NCBI GenBank assembly: GCA_903813345.2
Contig: CAIIXF020000005.1
Span: 21,889,375-21,953,374 of the forward strand
Direction of reading: 5' to 3'
Length of the DNA: 64,000 bases
Source: Owenia fusiformis
Lineage: Eukaryota; Annelida; Polychaeta; Sabellida; Oweniidae
The notes beneath the pieces are model-generated. The model was not told the DNA's origin and ran no database searches. It was given only the letters and a program-made list of their open reading frames with translations. Positions 22,650-34,988 of the stretch are shown here, piece by piece (the stretch's first letter is position 1; each line of letters starts with the position of its first letter). The position numbers were made by a program, and so were the translations under genes.

Positions 22650-22885
22650 AACAGTAGTACCAGTTTCAGTATACAGGTTTCACTGGACAATTTACCAAAA
22701 AAAACAGGTTTCACTGTATATTTTACAAGAAAAGCATGGAGTTTGATTACATTTTGTAGAAAGCATCCTGGGGAAAGCATGAACTCCAATCAACTAATTG
22801 CAATCAACTCCATGCATGTCTGGTAAAATATACAGTGAAACCTGCTTTTCTGGTAATTTGTCCAGCGAAACCTGAATACTCAAAC
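22650..22885. mobile_element. Small foldback repeat with CAGGTTTCACTG arms
   Basis: The left half carries ACAGGTTTCACTGTATATTT and GCATGGAGTTTGATT. The right half carries the inverse, CAACTCCATGCATG then AAATATACAGTGAAACCTG. Spacing fits a ~235-bp hairpin element. Confidence 0.65.
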
Positions 22886-22887
22886 AT

Positions 22888-23370
22888 GAACTACAGTGTA
22901 CTATCAAACAGAAATGGCTGGCAATTTTTACAAACGAAATATAGCAAACATCATTCTATAACACCCATAAGAAAGGCCACCATTTCAAAATGGTTGATCA
23001 CTAGCCAAGTTGTCATCAGAAGAAGTAATATGCTTTTAAGTATAGCCACATATAAAATTCTTAAAAAATGGCCAATGGTGGCCATTTTTCAAAATGGCCA
23101 CTTACTACCCAAAATGTCATAAGACAGTATGCAATCTTTACTAGTATTCACATATCAAATATGAACAAAATCGCTCTATTACTTTTTGAGTTATAATAAA
23201 AAATGCAAAATAACACACATAAAAATGGTGGCCATTTTTCAAAATGGCTGACTACTCCCCGAAGTTTTATTAGACAATGTGCCAAGGGTAGAGGGTAGAG
23301 TATTCACATATCAAATATGAACAAAAGCACTCCAACTACTTTTCGAGTTATAGTAAAACACTTGGTAAAA
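22888..23370 (+). mobile_element. Pearl-like element, 3'-truncated
   Basis: The start, ACAGAAATGGCTGGCAATTT, matches the element at 52840. Core units follow with ATGGTGGCCATTTTTCAAAA, ATTCACATATCAAATATGAA and AAATCGCTC. There is no tetranucleotide tract or hairpin at the right. Confidence 0.6.
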
Positions 23371-23639
23371 AAGTAAAAATAATATAGAATAAAATGTTTA
23401 ATATACTGCTAAATAAGTTGCATTAAGAGAGAATCGTAGAGAATATTTTTTCCTGTATAATAGGCAGTTATTTCTTTTATTATAACGGAAAAAAATATAA
23501 TACGTATTTTTAAGAATTATTTTTGATTTAATAATATTATTCGTGTATTATTTAAAGGGAACAACATATAATGCCAAATAATATAGAATAATATTCCTGT
23601 CAGGAGCAAATAATATGTTGGCATTTGCAATCAAAAACC

Positions 23640-26300
23640 TATTATACGCAGTTATTTTTGAGCCGTTAATCCCTAATTATTCAATTCCTATGAAATGAGT
23701 TTCATTCATACTGATAATTAATCTGTTTGTTAGGGTTGATGGATTAATCTCTACAGCTGATGGCTCCTAATTCCACAAAAATAATTTGCAAAATAAGTTT
23801 TTACATACATATTTGATTGTATAATGTCCCTCATGTTATGATTAACATTGTGTTAAATTTTTGATTCAATCAATTAATTCATTGTAAAGTTAATTTTTTA
23901 ATTTTTAATTAATTTGTTTTCCTCACATTTTAATCCATTGTTTCTCTGTCATTTAAATTGATCCCCTCTTACCCATGTACAAACAACCACCTGTATTCAC
24001 TTTGCCAACCGGAAAAACAGTCATGACAGGGAACTGCTCAATATTCAATAAACACATTACGCATTTTATACAGACCCGTAGCTGAGGACCCCCTCCCCGT
24101 GGCCAACAATTCTGTCAAAATCATGTAGTTTTTCACCATTCACATACATGTATTCATGACATTCCAGAGCAATATAATAAGTCAAACTTTAATCCCTAAT
24201 TATTCAATTTCCATGATTTGAGTTTTGTTCACAATGATAAATAATCTGTTTGTTTGAGTTAATGGATTAATTTCCACAGCCAATGGTTCTAATTTCAACT
24301 GAAAAATAAATTGCAAATTAAGTTTTTCATATTAATTTGATTGTATAATGTTCCTTATGTTATGATTAACATTGTGTTAAAATTTGGATTTAATTGATTG
24401 ACTCAACGGAAAATTAATTTTTAATCAATGGGTTTCCTCACATTTTTACTCACATTTTGCTCCGATTTCTTCTGGCAAATCGATGATAATAAATAAGAAA
24501 GGTACATTAGGTTAACTGATACAAGTGGTGTTAAGCCATGCTAAAACAAAATTAAAACGTGTATTCTCTCACATTTCACAATTCATGCGTTTTCTGTTAT
24601 CCATATATCTGAGATATAAACTGGGGATATAAACAACAGATTAGTCCATGATGTAATACATTTGGTTCTTCTACAATTGGACCATTTAAAGCTGGTTTTA
24701 ATTAATTTATTGTTTTCCATTTTCAAATGTATATTCAGTATGTTTAGTTGTTTGATAATGAAAATAAAGAAGCGGGAAATAAAGAAACATTTTATATTTA
24801 TTCCTAATGTTTCATCTGACATAGCGATGATTACGCTTTGAGCAAATTGGTGCATGGTAGAACAAACTGATGTAAATAACATGTTCACATACAGTACATG
24901 TATGTCAGAGCAATATGATAAGTAAAATTTTAATCCCCAATTATTCAATTGTGTTTTGTTAACACTGAAAGCTAATCCGTTTGTTGGAGGCGATGGATTA
25001 ATTTCCTACAGCCAACAATTCTAAGTTCCACAAAAAATAATTTAAAAACCAAGTTTTTCATATTTATTTGATTCTATGATGTCCCTTATGTTATGATTAA
25101 CATTGTGTTAAAATTTGGATTAAATTGATTGACTCAACGGAAAGTTAATTTTTAATCAATGGGTTTCCTCACATTTTTACTCCATTGTTTCTCTGCCATA
25201 TAAAGTTAACAACAAACAACATTTAAGCGCCACTCTTACACAGGCACAAACAACCACCCGTATTCACTCTGCCAGCCACAAAAATCCCCTCCCCTTGGCC
25301 AACAATTCTTTCAAAATCATGAAGATTTTCACCATTCACATACATGTACATGTATTGATGACAGAGCAATATAAGTAATACTTTAATCTCTAAGTTTTTT
25401 CAATTTCTATGAAATGAGTTTTGTTCACTGATAACTAATCCGATTGTTAGAGTTAATCCGTTAGTTAGAGTGAATGGATTAATATCTAGAGCCGATTGTA
25501 ACATGTTCACATACAGTACATGTATGTCAGAGCAATATGATAAGTAATATTTTAATCCCCAATTATTCAATTGTGTTTTGTTAACACTGAAAGCTAATCC
25601 GTTTGTTGGAGGCGATGGATTAATTTCCTACAGCCAACAATTCTAAGTTCCACAAAAAATAATTTAAAAACCAAGTTTTTCATATTTATTTGATTCTATG
25701 ATGTCCCTTATGTTATGATTAACATTGTGTTAAAATTTGGATTAAATTGATTGACTCAACGGAAAGTTAATTTTTAATCAATGGGTTTCCTCACATTTTT
25801 ACTCCATTGTTTCTCTGCCATATAAAGTTAACAACAAACAACATTTAAGCGCCACTCTTACACAGGCACAAACAACCACCCGTATTCACTCTGCCAGCCA
25901 CAAAAATCCCCTCCCCTTGGCCAACAATTCTTTCAAAATCATGAAGATTTTCACCATTCACATACATGTACATGTATTGATGACAGAGCAATATAAGTAA
26001 TACTTTAATCTCTAAGTTTTTTCAATTTCTATGAAATGAGTTTTGTTCACTGATAACTAATCCGATTGTTAGAGTTAATCCGTTAGTTAGAGTGAATGGA
26101 TTAATATCTAGAGCCGATTGTTTTATTTTCCACAAAAATAATAATTTGCAAATTAAGTTTTTCATATTTGTTTTATTGTATAAAATCCTTCTTTCTATGA
26201 TTAACATTGTGTTAAAATTTGGATTGAATCGATTAACTCATTGGAAAGTTAATTATTTGATTTTTAATTGATGACTTTTGCACATTTTTACTCCATTGTT
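23640..26300 (+). repeat. ~600-bp diverged tandem repeat region
   Basis: Segments beginning near 23690, 24180, 24930 and 25550 share TCCCTAATTATTCAATT, ATGATTAACATTGTGTTAAA, GGATTAATTTCC and CTCACATTTTTACTCCATTG. The oldest units are clearly diverged and the newest pair (24877-26120) is nearly identical. No coding sequence. Confidence 0.75.
24877..26120 (+). repeat. Recent 622-bp tandem duplication
   Basis: 24877-25498 and 25499-26120 read the same throughout, apart from isolated differences such as AAGTAAAATT versus AAGTAATATT. The junction carries the shared phrase GCCGATTGT. It is a direct duplication inside the older ~600-bp array. Confidence 0.9.
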
Positions 26301-26740
26301 AACATCAATTTAAAACAAGTTAAATTTCTTTCTTCTAAACATTTATTTGTAAATATTTTTCAAATAGAAATAGAACAGTCAAAATAAAATATGTGTGACA
26401 TGTGTAAGTAATAGAGATGAGAAGGCCAGTAGAACGGTTAATCCTATTAACTGCCATGCTGTGCATTCTTTGTTTTGTTTGGTTAAGTAATTAACCAGAT
26501 GGATTGTACAACAAGTTGGACGAGAATAATCGAGTATAATATTTTTTAGAACCCAAATAATACAATATAATTTGATATATTCTGCTTAGATTGGAAAATA
26601 CTAGAAAATAATATTTTTTAGAATAGAAAAAAATCTAAATAGACTGCAATCATCAGTTTGGATTGATAAATATGACCAAATAATATTTTAGAAAGACAGA
26701 ATAAATATAAATTGGCGCAAATAATTCTAAAAAAAGAATA
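26301..26740. other. AT-rich DNA, no gene recognised
   Basis: Composition is strongly biased to AATAATATTTT-type phrases up to the poly(A)-like tail of the LINE. Nothing else was seen. Confidence 0.5.
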
Positions 26741-26902
26741 TTTTTTTATTTTTATTTATTTATTTAGACACTACACTATTTGTAACAGTGGCACTCTCAA
26801 TGGGTGCGTCTATACTCAAAAATTAAAACTTTATATACATGGCTTAAAGAAACTTAACTAAAATCACTTTAAAAACATTCATTATGCATTAAAAATATAA
26901 AA

Positions 26903-29900
26903 TCAGAAGATGTTCTTCAGTAATATTTTATTTAATCTATCTACCGTGACGCTTATATCATGTCCACCTAAAATCCTGGCCTCATCGCCTATTATCCATT
27001 TTAATTTATCGCTTGTTTCTGACTCAAGGTATACTTCTAAAACTGGACTAGGGACTTGATTTTTCATTTCCAAATAAAACTTGTTTCTCGCAGTTTCATA
27101 AGAGGGGCATTCAAAAAGTCTGTGCTCCAGGGTTTCGATTTTATCTGGGCACTCTTCGCAGTAGGGTGAAATGGGTGGGTTTAGATTTTTCCATTTGGAT
27201 TTCTCTGAGTTTAGATTAAACTTACCAGCACGTGCTAAAAATTTTATGCGTGACAACTGGAAGTCATAATCATTATAAAGGTATGTTGCTCTTCCCTTTT
27301 TTGGGATCAGATTAAGTTGATGGTATTTGTTGAGACTACTTTTTTCCAAAATACCCTCATTTATGTACTTTTTTGAGAGATCTAATATCTGTTTATGGTA
27401 ACTGTACGAAATATTTTCGGCAGTTTCAGAGATACCGCTTAATTGCATCAGTTTGAGGGTAGCATCAATATGTTTAACATAGTTCCAGTGGTTCCCTTTG
27501 CCCATTTCAAACCTTTTCTCCATGCAAGCTAATAGTCTTGCATTAAGTGAAGTTGGTTTTTTAGATTTGATATAAATATAGTACTCAACTTGTCTTTTTA
27601 AAACCGTATATTTCATGGGGGTCCAACCCAAATCAGACACAATGGCTTCGTATGCTGGTGTTCCTTTAATATCAAATATAGCACGGCCTGCATTATATTG
27701 CATTGACTTAAGGCGCGTTTCATAAGATTTATTGTCCGAAGCCCATATAGCACATGAGTGAAGGACACTGGATAAGAGTTTACTTTTATAAAGTTGGTTT
27801 CCAAAGTCAATTCGTTTAACATTCATATGTCTATTTAATGTGTATTTGATATATCCATTAAGCTTTTTTGCTTTTAGGGCTGTTTCATTCATGTGGTCAT
27901 TGTCTCTAAGGTTTTTGTGGAAAATATAACCTAAATATTTGTAGGAATGCACTTCACTCAGTTTCAAGTCTCCAAATGACCATTCTTTTGTCTTGTCTGT
28001 TTTCTTCCCAATAACCATAACTTTCGATTTTTTCTGACTAAAGTTAAAGCCCCATTTGACTGCGAATTCATTAACAATTTTGAGCATGGCATTCAGTTCA
28101 TTTTCAGTGTTAGCAAAGAGGACAATGTCATCTGCAAACATGAGTGTTGGGATAAGTTGTTCTTCAAATTTTATACCCACTTTTGCATTTATCAGCTGGT
28201 CATATAGATCAGTCATTATGATGGAGAACAGAGTTGTTGATAAGACACAACCCTGTTTAACTCCATATGGTTGAGTGAACCAATCTGTTTCATTTCCGTT
28301 TCCGAAGGCAACTTTAGTCTTATTATCATGATACATTTGCCGTAATAGTCTCCACAACTTACCTCTAACTCCTTTTTTCCAAAGTGCCAAAAACATCCGG
28401 TCGCGGTCGATTACATCATACACTTTTGAAATGTCTAAAAATGCCAGGTATGTGCTTTTTCGTTCACTTTTTCTAAGACTGCATAAAGCTTTCATCGTAA
28501 ATATGTTATTTTCTAATCTTAGACCTTTTCGAAACGCCCCTTGAATTTCTCCAAAAATATTTTCTTCTTCGCAGAAAGAGGTAAGTTGGACATTTACAAT
28601 TGAACAAAATAGCTTGTATACATTTGAGGTCACTGTAATACCTCTGTAATTATCTTGGATATTTTGATCTCCACTTTTATGAACTGGTTTAGAACACCCT
28701 CCTTCCACTGTACTGGGAATTTTTCAAAGTCCTTGCACTGGGTAAAAATATCGAAAAGTGTTTCAGAAATTGCCTGGCCGCCATATTTTAAAAATTCGTT
28801 TGGAATTAAATCTGTACCCATGGCTTTGCCATTGGTCAACTTCTTAATGTGTGTTGCAAGGCATTCCCTGTCAAAATATACTTGATCAATTATGCTTTTC
28901 GTAGGGTCCACTGTGTCTGTAAGATTCATTTCCATATGTTTAAGGTCTTTGGAAAAATCATTGACAGAGGAATGTTTATTGCGATTTTTATTACCGGCCT
29001 TTGCCCAATATTCCCTAATAATAGCAGAGACTTGTTTGGGGTCATCGATAATGATATCTGGGTACTTTGGGTGAGCAATTCTAATAGGGGCATTACTTTT
29101 TTGATTAAACATATTTAAGGTGTTCCAGTATGATTTGGAGCTTGAAGATTTATTGCTTGCATTCTTAGTAATAACCTTAATGTGATTTTCAATCATTTTC
29201 CTTTTAATGTATAATGTAACTTTTTCTTTTCTTTCTAAATAAATGTTCCAAATGTCTTGAAAAGCCTCGAGATCTGTGATTCCCGATGCTCTCCAAAACC
29301 TGCAAAATTTGTTAGCTTCTTTGCGATTTTTGATTAGTTGCTTCAGTTCATTGTCCCAAAATGATCGCAGTTTATGGGAAATAGTCTTGTGACCTATTAC
29401 CTCATTTGCTACATCTAATATTATTTCACGCCAATTAAGCCACATTTCATCCAGGGATTTAAAACTTGATGATTTCCAATTGCTTAATCTAAAAGATAGT
29501 TTTTCCTCAAATAACTTCCAGTCAGAATCATTATCTATTTTCCAGATTTTGGGACTTTCTCGGTTGTCTGGGAAAGGTCCAGATATATTAAGTGCTTTTG
29601 CAGCCTGAATATTAAAGTATGATATAAGCATACAGTGGTCGCTACCGATTGAAAAGTTCCCGGCTTCGTCAATTATCATATTATCAAAACAATGATTGAA
29701 TTTATCATTAATGAGTATATAGTCAATGGTAGAAACAAGGTTATTCCTAAACCAAGTATACTTCCCCTTACATCTAGGGGATAAATTCAAAACATTAAGG
29801 TTAGAAACTTCAATTAGTAACTCTAACAGATTCCCATTTGGACTAGGCCTCTTTTCATTTCTAAATTCTCTAAGTCTACCATTAAAATCACCCATTACAC

Positions 29901-30471
29901 AAATTAGGTCACCCATGGACTCCAAAGTTGCTACATTTGATATTAATTCTTCTGTTAACTGATCTGCCTTATCATTACTGGTTCCATCGTTGGGGTAGTA
30001 TGCTATGCAAAGTGCAAGGTTTTTATCACCTACCTTAGTGCGAATCCAATACCGTTCAAAATCATCGGTTTTTGAATTAAGGAGGTTGTCATTGGTCACC
30101 TTAATGTCAGTATTAGAGGTTAAAATACCGATACCTCCCCCTTGGCGTCCTAACCTTGGTTTACTATGTAACGTGTGGTTAGAAAACGTTGCTGATAGAG
30201 AGGAGTTAGACGTTAGGAAGGTTTCGCTCATACCCATAATGTGAACTTTATTGTTATCAAGGAACCTTTTAAGTTCTTGCTGTTTGGCAAGACCGAGGTG
30301 TTGTACATTATTAAATACTAGGGTAAGGTTGTTGATATGCACATTATTTTTGTGTTTCCGTGATCTTCTGTGTCTACCACGATTTGGGCGCATGTTTGGG
30401 CTTGGTCTCTTCGACTTACATGTATCATTACTGTTATAAGACTTGGAGACTGGTTCAGGTGGTGAGGCCAT
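26903..30471 (-). pseudogene. LINE ORF2: APE endonuclease and reverse transcriptase, one frameshift
   Basis: The ORF starts at ATG 30471 and stops at TGA 26903-26905. The first part (30471 to about 28690) carries the APE endonuclease: FNNVQHLG near the start, GMSETFL (catalytic Glu), GDFNGRLREF and SIGSDHCML. It then runs into the fingers of the reverse transcriptase (NGKAMGTDLIPNEFLK). A one-base loss in an A-run near 28690 shifts the frame. The second part continues in another frame with DNYRGITVTSNVYK, SKVYDVIDRDR, GVKQGCVLS and the catalytic box MFADDIVLF. It ends with the zinc motif CEEC-x8-H-x4-C typical of LINE C-termini. About 1,190 codons in all, near the usual length. Apart from the shift, all key residues seen are present, so the loss is recent. 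Confidence 0.9.
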
Positions 30472-30510
30472 GGATTTTACATTGGATATGGCACACTCAT
30501 TGCCGTGATT

Positions 30511-32070
30511 TTAGCTTAGCACTGAAAACCTGTTAAAAGATTCATAGTTTGGTCCATTAAAAGGGTAAGAGTTTTTATGTTGTAGTAAACTTTGTGGTTT
30601 AACCCTGGGATAATTGTCTGTTTTGCTACCATTCATGTTAGAGTCTGATTGTTGTAGGGGTCTTGGACACAGGGATTGCTTGTGCCCCAGTTCTTTACAT
30701 AGATGGCACCGGACAGTTGCAGGGTGCCAACATGTTGTAACTAGATGTCCTGGTTCACCACATTTTTTGCACTTAATTGTATTGTTTATTGCATTGTTAT
30801 TGTGGGTAGTAGGTTTGTAGGCGTTATGTTGCTTTGCTTTGCTAGTGTTTATGTAACCATTTGATGTAGGTCTACGATTGTTCCAGGGGCGGGTTGTATG
30901 CTGTGGTGGATGCTGGGGGGTGTTGTTGGCGTCAGAGTCATATGGGCTGGGTGGTGTCTTTTGTGTGGATTGCTGTGGTCTTTGGGTTGTGCGCTTGGGT
31001 GGGGCTCGCTTGTTTTTAGGTAATGTTATGTCAGATGCCTTTGTTGAAATGTTCAGGTTCTTCAGAAGTCGGTTAGTTCCAGAATCAGATAGGTGTAGGT
31101 GGTCAGCAGCCAGAAAGCCATCATTGATGGACCCATCCTGAAGTTTGAAGATTTTGTCATTGTCGATGAATGTGATTTTCTCATCGGAGCAATGGCAGAG
31201 TAAGAATCCATTTAGTTGTTCAATTTTGCTTTGGGCATCTGAGTCGTCCATTCTAGGTGTAACACTTGAAACGATGATGTCTTTTGAGCGCTGCTTTGCA
31301 CCTGCCAAGAGTAATTTGTAGTCCTCACATATAAGGTTGACATCATTACCTCAGGCGCAATCATTGCTTCCGACTTGCAGGTAAATTGTGTTGTAGTTAG
31401 TGTCACCAGATGAAAGTGTTTTATGAACATCTGAAATAGTTCCACCACGCAAGCATTTTACTTCAGTGTTAACAAGCTTGGTTGAGTCTACATCACGCAC
31501 TATGGAAGAGCCAATAAGGAGAGAGGGGAGGGTATTGTTTGGCATTGTACTAGCATTGCTCAGTTGTTTTCTAAGTGCAGCATTTTCTCGATGTAATTCC
31601 TCCTTATCTGCTGTTATCCTAGCGAGTTGTTTAACTAAATCTTCATTAGTTTTTTGCATGTTATTAAGGTTCTTGACACTTTCATTCAGGTCCCTCACCA
31701 TATTCATAACTGTCAGTAAGTCAATAGGATGTGAGGATGTGGGATCTTGGGGTTTGTTAGCCCCTTGCGACGCTTGAGCAGTCTTACGTGGGCGGCCTCT
31801 GCGTGGTTTAGATATCACAGTGCTAGGGCGTGCAGGTTGAGATCTAGCCAGTCTGCGTTTGCTGCGCCGCCGTGTGGGTACACCACTAGCTTGGGGTGGT
31901 TCGTTTGTTGAATTGGTAGGTGTATGTGTAGGTGGTGATACACCTGATTGTCCAGTGTTTGATTGTGCTGGTACTTGAAGGTTTACAGTCTGTGAATTGG
32001 CAGGGCTTGCATCACCTGTTTGTGATTGCGTTTCTGGTATACTAGTAGTAGGGGTACTTTGGCTGCTCAT
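30511..32070 (-). pseudogene. LINE ORF1: SGNH esterase with CCHC zinc knuckles, in-frame TGA
   Basis: A frame of 520 codons from ATG 32070 to TAA 30511, broken once by TGA at 31353-31351. In order: a Ser/Thr/Pro-rich N-terminus; an AT-hook-like KPRRGRPRKT; a predicted coiled coil (LARITADKEELHRENAAL); and an SGNH hydrolase with LIGSSIVRD (block I), LQVGSND (block III) and ADHLHLSDSG (block V, D-x-x-H). Then comes a Pro/Asn/Gln-rich linker and two zinc knuckles, CKKCGEPGHLVTTC and CHLCKELGHKQSLC. Esterase-type ORF1 proteins are known in CR1 and related LINEs, where they are thought to aid RNP/membrane steps. The TGA falls just after block III, separating the two halves of the active site. Confidence 0.88.
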
Positions 32071-32165
32071 AATTGTGGAAAAGCTTCCATCTAATGAGTC
32101 ATTAGTAATTAAGTCTTGTGTGAATCCAGGTGGTATTATACCGGGAATAAAACATTCTGCTACAT

Positions 32166-32399
32166 TTTCTTATTGAGATAATCGGATTTGGTAAATGTTT
32201 ATATGTACAAATAATATATTTGGATCTCACTTATTTCTAATTATATTATATTAATCTCTATATAATGTAGTATATTATGCTGATTATATTTTTTTCCTTC
32301 ATAATATAATATAATAATTACAATACTGAATGGAAATACTGTATTATTACGCATCTTTTTACACAAATATCCGAAAATAAAACATCTTTTTATATATTA
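32166..32399. other. AT-rich DNA, no gene recognised
   Basis: TATTATATTA-type low-complexity text between the LINE 5' region and the next repeat. Confidence 0.4.
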
Positions 32400-33260
32400 T
32401 TTTATCGATTTCACCAAGTGAAACATGTAAAAATGACAGCCATTTTTTAAAATAGCCACCTATAAAGCGAAGTGTCATGAGACAGTGTGCAAGGCTCACG
32501 AGTATTCACATATCAAATATGAACAAAATCGCTTCACTACTTTTCAAGTTATAGTAAAAAAAAGTAAAAAAATGGTGACCATTTTGAAAAATGGCGGCCT
32601 ACTACCCAAAGTGTCATTAGACAGTGTGCCATGCTTATAGTATTCACATATAAAATATGAACAAAATCGCTCTACTACTTTTTGAGTTATAGTAAAAAAT
32701 GTAAAATAACACACGCAAAAATGGCGGCCATTTTTCAAAATGGCCACCTACTACCCAAAATGTCATTAGACATTGTGCAATGCTTAAAGTATTCACAAAT
32801 ATGAACAAAATTGCTCCACTACTTCTCAGGTTACAGCAAAAATCGTAAAATGACTTGCAAAGGCAGCCATTTTTCAAGATGGCTGCCATGTATTTCTTTT
32901 ATATTTACATTTCTAGCTTAATCAATGTCCTATATAACTTTTTTACATTTAAAACATATTGCTATTACAGTTTTATATGCAATACCTAAATTACTGTTAG
33001 TAAAATCGGCACTAAAATGGCCGCCATTTTAAAATGGCCATTTTAAAGTGGCCATTTTGAAAATTGGTTTTCGAGCAGAACTTCTACTCCCATTGGGTAT
33101 ATGTGTACAAAATATGAACAAAATCGGGCAAATGGTATTTGAGTTATTGCCCAGATGAATGGACGGACAAACAGACGTATGTACGTACATATGTACGTAC
33201 ATATGTACGTACATATGTACATACGTATGTACGTACGTACGGACTGACGTCTTGTAATAC
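32400..33260 (+). mobile_element. Pearl-like element with core repeats and (ACGT)n tract
   Basis: Four or five ~140-bp units have AAAATGGCGGCCATTTTTCA, ATTCACATATAAAATATGAA and TTGAGTTATAGTAAAA. They are followed by a GGACGGACAAACAG stretch and a long (TACG/TACATATG) tract at 33176-33242. The terminal hairpin seen in sister copies is replaced or lost after 33250. Confidence 0.65.
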
Positions 33261-33407
33261 ATATATACACTGTCCCACATGATTTGTTAAAGAGCAACTG
33301 AAGCATACAATCTTTCCACAAAGATAAATTCAGACCAACATTTGGATATCTACATGATGTAGGTAGATTATAATTGATTTTATTTATTTGTCATATCCAG
33401 TATTTAA

Positions 33408-34897
33408 TTAGGAGCCCCCAACGGGGGGCCTCCTATTAATTTTATAGATATTATTAGGAGGCCCTCCTGAAAGGGCCTCCTATAGCTTTTGTAGCTTTTC
33501 TTTATTTATTCTTTATTTTTATTATTCTTCCAAAGCATTTTTCTCCTACTTCCAACTAGCTTTCAACTACCTACTATATGATCCTACTAGTAACCTTGGC
33601 TGGAATAGGGGGGAAAATATTTTTTATCTAGGTCAAGGTCAAAGGTCAAAATCTAGGTCAAATCTAAGTTTTTTTTCAAGTTTCTCAAGTTTGTCCTTAT
33701 ACTTCATTATTTCTTGCGATGAATTAAACTGAAACTACATTTAAGTTTTCTCTACAAATTGTTCACTATATGTCAGCATTAAATTTTTACAGTTTTTGAG
33801 ATATTTGACGCCAAAAAACGGTCAAAAAAGGTCATTTTTCAACTTGCTTCAATCTGACCAATTTTTTTTTTGAAAATCATCTACAAATTCTCAGGAGTCC
33901 GAATCTGACCTCAGATTTGACCTTTGACCTTTAGTTGACCTTCAGTGACCTTCGAAAGGTCAGAAAAGTTGATTTTTCAAATTGAGTCTTTGGATTCAAA
34001 TTTAGGTCAGTCTAATTACAAAAAGCCTACTGAGGTCTAAAAAAGTAAAAATTTCAAGGTCAAAGGTCAAGGTCATCAAATTAGGTCACAAACTGTGCTA
34101 TCTAAGTTTCTCATAGTTCAAGACTACAAATTAATATTTTTAATTGAAAGTCAAGATGTACATTCCTCTGAGGGTTCTACACATATTAGTCATTGACTAT
34201 TTATTAAAATTTTGTCCCAGTTTTGAGATATAAGAGCTCAAAAACTGAAAAAGGTCAATTTTTTAAAGTTTATAAGGTCAAATTTTAACTTGCTTCAAAT
34301 TTAGCCAACTTTTTTTGAAAAATCATCTACAACTTCTCAGGAGTTCATATTTAACCTTAGATTTGACATTTGACCTTTAGTTGACCTTCAGTGACCTTCG
34401 AAAGGTCAGAAAAGTTGATTTTTCAAATTGAGTTTTTGGATTCAAATTGAGGGTAAGCCTAATCATAAAAGACCCACTGAGCTCTAAAACAGTAAAATTT
34501 TCAAGGTCAAGAGTCACGGTTATCAAATTAGGTCAAAGGTCAAAATCTAGGTCAAATCTGTATTTTTTTCAAGTTTCTCAACTTTGTCCTTATACTTCAT
34601 TATTTCTTGCGATGAATTAAACTGAAACTACATTTTAGTATTTTCTACAAATTGTTCACTAGATGTCAGCATTAAATTTTTACCGTTTTTGTGATATTTG
34701 ACGTCGAAAAACGGTCAAAAAAGGTCATTTTTCAACTTGCTTCAATCTGACCAATTTTTTTTTTAAAAATCATCTACAAGTTCTCAGGAGTTCACATCTG
34801 ACTTCAGATTTGATATTTGTCCTTTAGTTGACCTTCAAATTGTCAAAAATGCCTAAGAGGGCCTCCATGAGATTGCTTGCAATCTTAAAAGTCTAGT
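33408..34897 (+). mobile_element. Helentron/HINE-like element 1
   Basis: The 5' end has a hairpin, TAGGAGCCCC-AACG-GGGGGCCTCCTA, with a second similar hairpin at 33451-33483. The body is dense in AGGTCAAAGGTCA. The 3' end has GGGCCTCC, stem-loop AGATTGCTTGCAATCT (34863-34885) and CTAG|TT. The GGCCTCC block near both ends recalls the paired terminal/subterminal repeats of Helentrons. No Rep/helicase coding is present, so it is non-autonomous. Confidence 0.7.
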
Positions 34898-34988
34898 TCT
34901 TTATTTATTTATTTATTTATTAGGAGGCCCCATCGGGGGGCCTCCTATCAATTTTGTAGATATTATTCTTTATTCTTTATTATTATTA

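Larger units (their letters stand above)
26741..32165 (-). mobile_element. Two-ORF non-LTR retrotransposon (LINE), nearly full length
   Basis: This element, read on the minus strand, has a short 5' region, ORF1 (32070-30511), about 40 bp of spacer, ORF2 (30471-26903), a ~130-bp 3' UTR and an A-rich TAAATAAATAAATAAAA tail (26770-26741). APE-type endonuclease plus reverse transcriptase in ORF2 and an SGNH-esterase/zinc-knuckle ORF1 place it among APE-type LINEs (CR1/Jockey/I side). The exact clade was not settled. It lies in the large intron of the dehydratase gene in the same orientation. Two lesions, a TGA in ORF1 and a frameshift in ORF2, leave this copy inactive by itself. The 5' boundary and target duplication were not identified. 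Confidence 0.85.

Noticed and set aside
31351-31353. TGA in LINE ORF1 as a selenocysteine or programmed read-through codon
   Set aside because: No selenocysteine insertion element or read-through context was identified, and the neighbouring ORF2 also has a lesion; decay is simpler.
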